Positions 5,482-8,499 of a stretch of DNA of 8,499 nt are shown one piece after another (position 1 is the stretch's first letter; every line of letters starts with the position of its first letter). Source of the stretch: CAZYWA01 sp964650975 [NCBI: uncultured bacterium]. Lineage in GTDB: Bacteria; JADJOY01. The stretch covers positions 1 to 8,499 of the forward strand of contig CAZYWA010000346.1 of assembly GCA_964650975.1 (NCBI GenBank), given 5' to 3'. The translations under genes and the position numbers were made by a program. Under the pieces are notes generated by a model that saw only the letters and a list, made by a program, of their open reading frames with translations, made no database searches and was not told the DNA's origin.

Positions 5482-6645
5482 CTAGCCCGACCCGCGGCTG
5501 CGCCGCGCGACCCATTCGTCGACCAGCGGCTTCGCGAACAGCCAGGCACCGCTCTCCTCGAGTCGCGTGCAAGGGATCGCGCCCTGGCTGGCGAGCGTCT
5601 CCAGCGTACCGGGTGCGACCCGCAAATAGCGGGCGGTCTCGTCCAGGCTCATGAGTCCCGGCGCGCGCAGACCGTCGATGGCGTCGAGCAGCTCGCGCTT
5701 GTCGCGAACCTGCACGTCGTTGACGTTGCGCAGCTCGGTCGCGAGTGCCTCGAGCCGGGCGACCGTCCGGGCGAGCAGCTCGGCGAGCACCGGCTCGCCG
5801 TTCGCGGCCCCGGCCGGATCCGGCGCGCCCGGGGCGGTGCGGTCCGGAGCGGCGGGCCGGGGTGGCTCGCGCGGGGTCTGAATCGAGCGCGGGGGAAGCG
5901 GGCGGGTCGGCGCTTCCGATCGCGACTCGGACTTCCCGGGTGGCGTCAGGGCCGGGCGCGCGGGTTGCAGCCCCCCGAGTGGAGGTGCATCGTCCTCGAG
6001 GCCCAGCTCGAAGCTCTTGATCGGATCGTCCTGCTCGCCGCTCTTGGTGCGATACAGGTTGTATTTCCGGTCGAGATCCGCGAGCACCTGGCGCATCAAC
6101 GTTTGCAATGTGTCGATGACGCCCGTGCCGTTGGTCGCGACGGCCTCGAAGCGCGGCACGCGTCGCTCGTTCAGCTCCGCGTCCATCGCGGCCGCGTCCT
6201 GCGGATCGGCCAGGTCGCGCTTGTTGAGCTGCAGCACCAGCGGGATCGTGTCGTAGTCGAGCCCGTTCTCGTGCAGGTTCTGCTTCAGGTTGTCGAGGCT
6301 CTCGCGATTCCGTTCGCGGGCGTCGACGGCGCTGTCGGCGACCAGCACCACCCCGTCGGCGTCGCGCAGCACCATCTTGCGCGTCTTGTTGTAGAAGATC
6401 TGGCCGGGCACGGTGAACAGCTGGAAACGCAGCGTGAAGCCCGCGATGGTTCCGCCGCTCACCGGCAGCAGATCGAAGAAGAGCGTCCGGTCGGCGCCGG
6501 TGGCGAGGCTCAAGAGCTCGCCCACCTTGCCGAAGGCGCGCTTCGAATGGATGTACTGGAGGTTGCTGGTCTTACCCGAGAGGCCAGGGCCGTAATAGAC
6601 GAGCTTGGCGGTGATTTCCCGGGTCGCGTAGCGGATGAGTGCCAT
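5482..6645 (-). CDS. MglA-like small GTPase fused to a C-terminal excisionase-type helix-turn-helix
   Basis: The 387-residue protein begins with a complete MglA-type GTPase domain (1-193). Its numbering matches Myxococcus MglA: P-loop GPGLSGKT at 19-26, the switch I segment DRTLFFD with arginine finger R53 and T54, TVPGQ at 78-82 with catalytic Gln82, ADGVVLVADS, and NKRD at 141-144. MglA proteins are cytoplasmic polarity and motility switches. A Pro/Arg-rich linker (about 205-283) follows, then a likely coiled coil (about 284-328). The last 56 residues (332-387) form an excisionase/MerR-like helix-turn-helix: MSLDETARYLRVAPGTLETL, then IPCTRLEESGAWLFAKPLVDEW, with the wing Trp and the usual C-terminal helix. 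This domain usually binds DNA. The start is the ATG at 6645, since MALIRYATREI matches the MglA N-terminus, although no good Shine-Dalgarno site precedes it. It is first in a two-gene operon. Domain calls are firm; the cellular role is unknown. Confidence 0.92.
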   Translation of the reverse strand: MALIRYATREITAKLVYYGPGLSGKTSNLQYIHSKRAFGKVGELLSLATGADRTLFFDLLPVSGGTIAGFTLRFQLFTVPGQIFYNKTRKMVLRDADGVVLVADSAVDARERNRESLDNLKQNLHENGLDYDTIPLVLQLNKRDLADPQDAAAMDAELNERRVPRFEAVATNGTGVIDTLQTLMRQVLADLDRKYNLYRTKSGEQDDPIKSFELGLEDDAPPLGGLQPARPALTPPGKSESRSEAPTRPLPPRSIQTPREPPRPAAPDRTAPGAPDPAGAANGEPVLAELLARTVARLEALATELRNVNDVQVRDKRELLDAIDGLRAPGLMSLDETARYLRVAPGTLETLASQGAIPCTRLEESGAWLFAKPLVDEWVARRSRGSG

Positions 6646-6681
6646 CGTTGCGGGCCGGGAACGGGCGTGGAATGCCGCGCC

Positions 6682-6704
6682 CCGCGCGAACCAGACCGCG
6701 CGAA
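6682..6704. repeat. Tandem 9-bp direct repeat in the leader of the GTPase operon
   Basis: CCGCGCGAA occurs exactly twice, at 6682-6690 and 6696-6704, with a 14-base period. On the minus strand it lies just downstream of the predicted transcription start of the GTPase operon, a normal site for a repressor. CGCG-rich words are common in this DNA, so chance is possible. Confidence 0.4.
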
Positions 6705-6716
6705 ATCCTTGGGAAA

Positions 6717-6745
6717 ATGATAGCCACCGGTGGGGGGGTGGTCAA
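6717..6745 (-). promoter_or_regulatory. Strong sigma70-type promoter for the GTPase operon
   Basis: On the minus strand TTGACC (6745-6740) and TATCAT (6722-6717) are separated by 17 bases and each matches consensus at five of six positions. Transcription should start near 6710, leaving a leader of about 65 bases before the ATG at 6645. The spacer contains a perfect palindrome and a run of C. Confidence 0.72.
6724..6733. promoter_or_regulatory. Palindrome in the promoter spacer, possible operator
   Basis: CCACCGGTGG is a perfect 10-bp palindrome between the -10 and -35 boxes of the GTPase-operon promoter, directly next to a run of seven G. A protein bound here would block or distort the promoter. 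This is suggestive by position only. Confidence 0.35.
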
Positions 6746-6771
6746 ATCGATCGCGGTTTCGCCTGACTCCC

Positions 6772-6801
6772 TTGACACCCGGTCCGACCGGCCCTTAGGT
6801 T
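6772..6801 (+). promoter_or_regulatory. Sigma70-type promoter for the biotin carboxylase operon
   Basis: TTGACA at 6772-6777 is a perfect -35 box. An 18-base spacer leads to TAGGTT at 6796-6801, which keeps the most conserved T, A and final T of the -10 box. The predicted leader is about 35 bases. It points away from the GTPase-operon promoter, with 26 bases between the two -35 boxes. Confidence 0.6.
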
Positions 6802-6829
6802 CGCGCTCTTCTCCCGTCCCCAAGCACCG

Positions 6830-6834
6830 AAAGG
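6830..6834 (+). promoter_or_regulatory. Ribosome-binding site that fixes the accC start
   Basis: AAAGG lies eight bases before the ATG at 6843. The reading frame is open upstream to 6639, but that stretch runs through both promoters and has no family similarity. Confidence 0.6.
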
Positions 6835-6842
6835 CCAAAGGC

Positions 6843-8195
6843 ATGTTCCGCAAGCTGCTGATCGCGAACCGCGGCGAGATTGCGTGCCGGGTGATCCGTT
6901 CGGCCCGCAAGCTCGGGATCGAGACGGTCGCGGTTTATTCCGACGCCGACCAGGGAGCGCTGCACCGCTACTTCGCGGACGAGGCGTACCGAGTCGGCGA
7001 GGGCCCGTCGCTCAAGAGTTACCTGAACGCCGACATCATCCTCGACGTGGCGCGCAAGACCGGTGCCGGCGCGATTCACCCTGGATACGGGTTTCTCTCC
7101 GAGAACGCCGATTTCGCGCGCCGGGTGCGCGACGCCGGTCTGATCTGGGTGGGTCCGTCGCCCGAGGTGATCACCCTGATGGGCGACAAGGTTCGCGCCC
7201 GTGAGACCATGTCTGCCGCGGGAGTCCCGGTGGTGCCGGGCACGCTGAGCCCGGTGTCGCCGCAGCAGGCGATGGCGGAGGCCGAGCGCATCGGCTTCCC
7301 GGTGCTGATCAAGGCCGTGGGCGGCGGTGGCGGCATCGGCATGCAGGTGGCGGAGGGTCCGGCGGATCTGGTGAAGCTCGTGGAGAGCGCCGCGGAGCGC
7401 GCGCGCCGGGCTTTCGGAAACGGCGCCGTGTATCTGGAGCGGTACCTGGAGCGGCCGCGGCACGTCGAGGTGCAAGTGTTCGGCGAGCTCGACGGCACCG
7501 CTCACCACATCTTCGAGCGCGAGTGCTCGGTGCAGCGCCGCCATCAGAAGGTGATCGAGGAAACGCCCTCGCCGCTCTTCCTGGACGGCCAGAATGCCGG
7601 GGTCCGGACTCAGCTTCACGAGGCGGCGCGCGAGGCCGCGAGGGCCGTGGGTTACGTGAACGCCGGCACCGTGGAGTTCCTGGTCGACCAGAAGATGGGC
7701 TTTTTCTTCCTCGAGATGAACACGCGACTGCAGGTGGAGCATCCGGTGACCGAGCTCACTACCGGGCTCGACCTGGTCGAGATGCAGCTGCGAGTCGCGG
7801 CTGGGCAGCCGTCGGGCATGGACGCGGCGAAGCTCGCGCAGCGCGGCTCGGCCATCGAATGCCGGATCTACGCCGAGGATCCCGCCAAGAAGTTCATGCC
7901 GTCGCCGGGGCTGATCACCGTGCTCGCCTTTCCCGAAGGCGAGGGAGTGCGCGTCGACTCGGGTGTGCAGGGCGGCTACACGGTGTCGCCCTTCTACGAT
8001 CCCATGGTCGCGAAGATCAGCGCCTGGGGACGCGATCGTCCCGAGGCCATCGAGCGGATCTGCGGCGCGCTCGAAGCCACGCGCATCCAGGGCATCAAGC
8101 ACAACATCGCCATGCACTTGAGGATCCTGCGCAGCGACGCTTTCCGTCGCGGCGACCTCGACACCGGTGCGCTGGAGCGCGGCACGTTCGGCTGA
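6843..8195 (+). CDS. accC: Biotin carboxylase subunit of an acetyl-/acyl-CoA carboxylase
   Basis: This enzyme uses ATP and bicarbonate to carboxylate biotin on a carrier protein, the first half-reaction of acetyl-CoA or propionyl-CoA carboxylase, in the cytoplasm. The 450-residue length is that of AccC. Domains run in order: N-terminal FRKLLIANRGEIACRVIR, then IHPGYGFLSEN, the ATP-grasp domain and the C-terminal domain. Residues matching E. coli AccC are K116 in GDK, K157 (E. coli K159), the glycine-rich loop at 160-166, ECSVQRRHQK at 227-236 with Q231, H234 and K236, and EMNTRLQVEH at 291-300 with E291, N293, R295 and E299. The loop reads GGGGGIGMQ rather than the common GGGGGRGMR, a non-catalytic variation. 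The start matches the family and follows a ribosome-binding site. The carrier gene begins 13 bases after the stop. Whether the substrate is acetyl- or propionyl-CoA cannot be told, because the carboxyltransferase is not in the window. Confidence 0.94.
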   Translation: MFRKLLIANRGEIACRVIRSARKLGIETVAVYSDADQGALHRYFADEAYRVGEGPSLKSYLNADIILDVARKTGAGAIHPGYGFLSENADFARRVRDAGLIWVGPSPEVITLMGDKVRARETMSAAGVPVVPGTLSPVSPQQAMAEAERIGFPVLIKAVGGGGGIGMQVAEGPADLVKLVESAAERARRAFGNGAVYLERYLERPRHVEVQVFGELDGTAHHIFERECSVQRRHQKVIEETPSPLFLDGQNAGVRTQLHEAAREAARAVGYVNAGTVEFLVDQKMGFFFLEMNTRLQVEHPVTELTTGLDLVEMQLRVAAGQPSGMDAAKLAQRGSAIECRIYAEDPAKKFMPSPGLITVLAFPEGEGVRVDSGVQGGYTVSPFYDPMVAKISAWGRDRPEAIERICGALEATRIQGIKHNIAMHLRILRSDAFRRGDLDTGALERGTFG

Positions 8196-8198
8196 CGC

Positions 8199-8203
8199 GG
8201 AGG
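8199..8203 (+). promoter_or_regulatory. Ribosome-binding site of the biotin carrier gene
   Basis: GGAGG lies five bases before the ATG at 8209. It fixes this start over the in-frame ATG at 8167, which lies inside accC and would add 14 residues without family similarity. Confidence 0.8.
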
Positions 8204-8208
8204 AGCGA

Positions 8209-8421
8209 ATGAACGAGGTCCGAGCGCAGATCACCGGAGTCGTGTTCAAGATCGAGCGCAAGATCGGCGACTCGGTGAGCGAGGGCGACGCCGTGATCGT
8301 CCTGGAATCGATGAAGATGGAGATCCCCGTCGAGGCTCCGGGCGCGGGAGTCGTGGCGGCGATCCAGGTGTCGATCGGCGAGTCGGTCGTCGAGGATCAG
8401 GTCGTGGCGATTCTCGAGTGA
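8209..8421 (+). CDS. Biotin carboxyl carrier protein, short single-domain form
   Basis: The 70-residue product is a lone biotinyl domain that carries carboxybiotin from biotin carboxylase to a carboxyltransferase. The biotinylation motif ESMKMEI lies at 33-39, with the modified lysine at 36. The flanking pattern is typical of biotin/lipoyl domains: the start has AQITGVVFKI, then GDSVSEGDAVIVLES, and the second half mirrors the first with GAGVVAAIQVSIGESV and DQVVAILE. It lacks the long N-terminal linker and the thumb insertion of E. coli AccB (156 residues). Such short carriers accompany many acyl-CoA carboxylases, including propionyl-CoA carboxylases. It follows accC by 13 bases, has the best ribosome-binding site nearby and is surely in the same operon. 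A lipoyl-domain identity is unlikely because of the MKM motif. Confidence 0.92.
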   Translation: MNEVRAQITGVVFKIERKIGDSVSEGDAVIVLESMKMEIPVEAPGAGVVAAIQVSIGESVVEDQVVAILE

Positions 8422-8435
8422 TGTGATGTCGGCTC

Positions 8436-8499
8436 GTGAAGCCCGAATCCTCGTCTCGAACCAATCGCTACCTCGAAGCCGCGCGGCGCATTCCCGCGG
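8436..8499 (+). CDS. Possible start of a further operon gene, cut off by the window edge
   Basis: A GTG at 8436, 14 bases after the carrier stop, opens a frame that continues to the end of the window. The 21 visible residues include SRTNRYLEAARRIPA, which look like a real soluble N-terminus, and third codon positions are G/C in about 70 percent of codons. There is no clear Shine-Dalgarno site. A competing frame from ATG 8426 is also open to the end but is Arg/Ser-rich with weaker codon bias. Too little is visible to name a product. Confidence 0.4.
   Translation, partial: MKPESSSRTNRYLEAARRIPA

Noticed and set aside
5431-6720. 429-codon open frame on the plus strand opposite the MglA-HTH gene
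   Set aside because: It mirrors the codons of a gene with unmistakable MglA motifs and runs through that gene's promoter; no family motif is seen.
6639-6842. 68-residue N-terminal extension of accC
   Set aside because: It crosses both promoters and has no similarity to the family; the ATG at 6843 matches the usual biotin carboxylase N-terminus.
6795-8261. 488-codon open frame on the minus strand opposite accC
   Set aside because: It is the reverse-strand shadow of a highly conserved gene; its composition (His, Arg, Leu repeats) has no recognisable domain.
1-8499. Mobile elements, CRISPR arrays, tRNA or rRNA genes
   Set aside because: I saw no transposase or integrase motifs, no regularly spaced repeats and no cloverleaf or rRNA-like sequence on either strand. 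The excisionase-like domain is part of a GTPase and has no phage genes near it.

Overview
The window is GC-rich, densely coded chromosomal DNA with short intergenic gaps, many ATGA stop/start overlaps and housekeeping genes of Gram-negative type. A tandem pair of MglA-like GTPases and GC-rich promoters with TTGACx -35 boxes fit a deltaproteobacterial, Eisenbacteria-like or similar lineage. This placement is a guess from gene content and cannot be proven from the window. I see no mobile element, CRISPR array, tRNA or rRNA.

Layout. (1) Bases 1-2828, + strand: a conserved housekeeping operon, xseA (3' part only), xseB, ispA and tlyA. Each junction is a 4-base ATGA overlap. The dxs gene, which in many bacteria lies between ispA and tlyA, is absent. 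(2) 2911-3162, +: a small 83-residue protein of unknown function. (3) 3215-3802, -: an unrecognised protein with four predicted membrane helices. It converges on the small gene across a 52-base gap holding two hairpins, and has its own strong promoter with an inverted repeat around the -35 box. (4) 3926-6645, -: a two-gene operon of MglA/Ras-like GTPases. The promoter-proximal protein keeps every MglA catalytic motif and carries a C-terminal excisionase/MerR-type helix-turn-helix. The second has degenerate nucleotide-binding and switch motifs and a C-terminal array of TPR-like repeats. A hairpin containing the stop codon ends this operon. (5) 6646-6842: a 197-base divergent control region with back-to-back promoters. 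(6) 6843-8421, +: biotin carboxylase followed by a 70-residue biotin carrier protein, then the probable start of another gene at the right edge.

Working together: xseA/xseB make exonuclease VII, ispA makes farnesyl diphosphate and tlyA makes an rRNA 2'-O-methyltransferase. The biotin carboxylase and carrier form two thirds of an acyl-CoA carboxylase whose carboxyltransferase lies elsewhere. The most unusual part is the GTPase pair: one apparently active GTPase joined to a DNA-binding-type domain and one apparently hydrolysis-deficient relative joined to a TPR scaffold. They look like partners in an undescribed switch, though the sequence alone cannot show what it controls.
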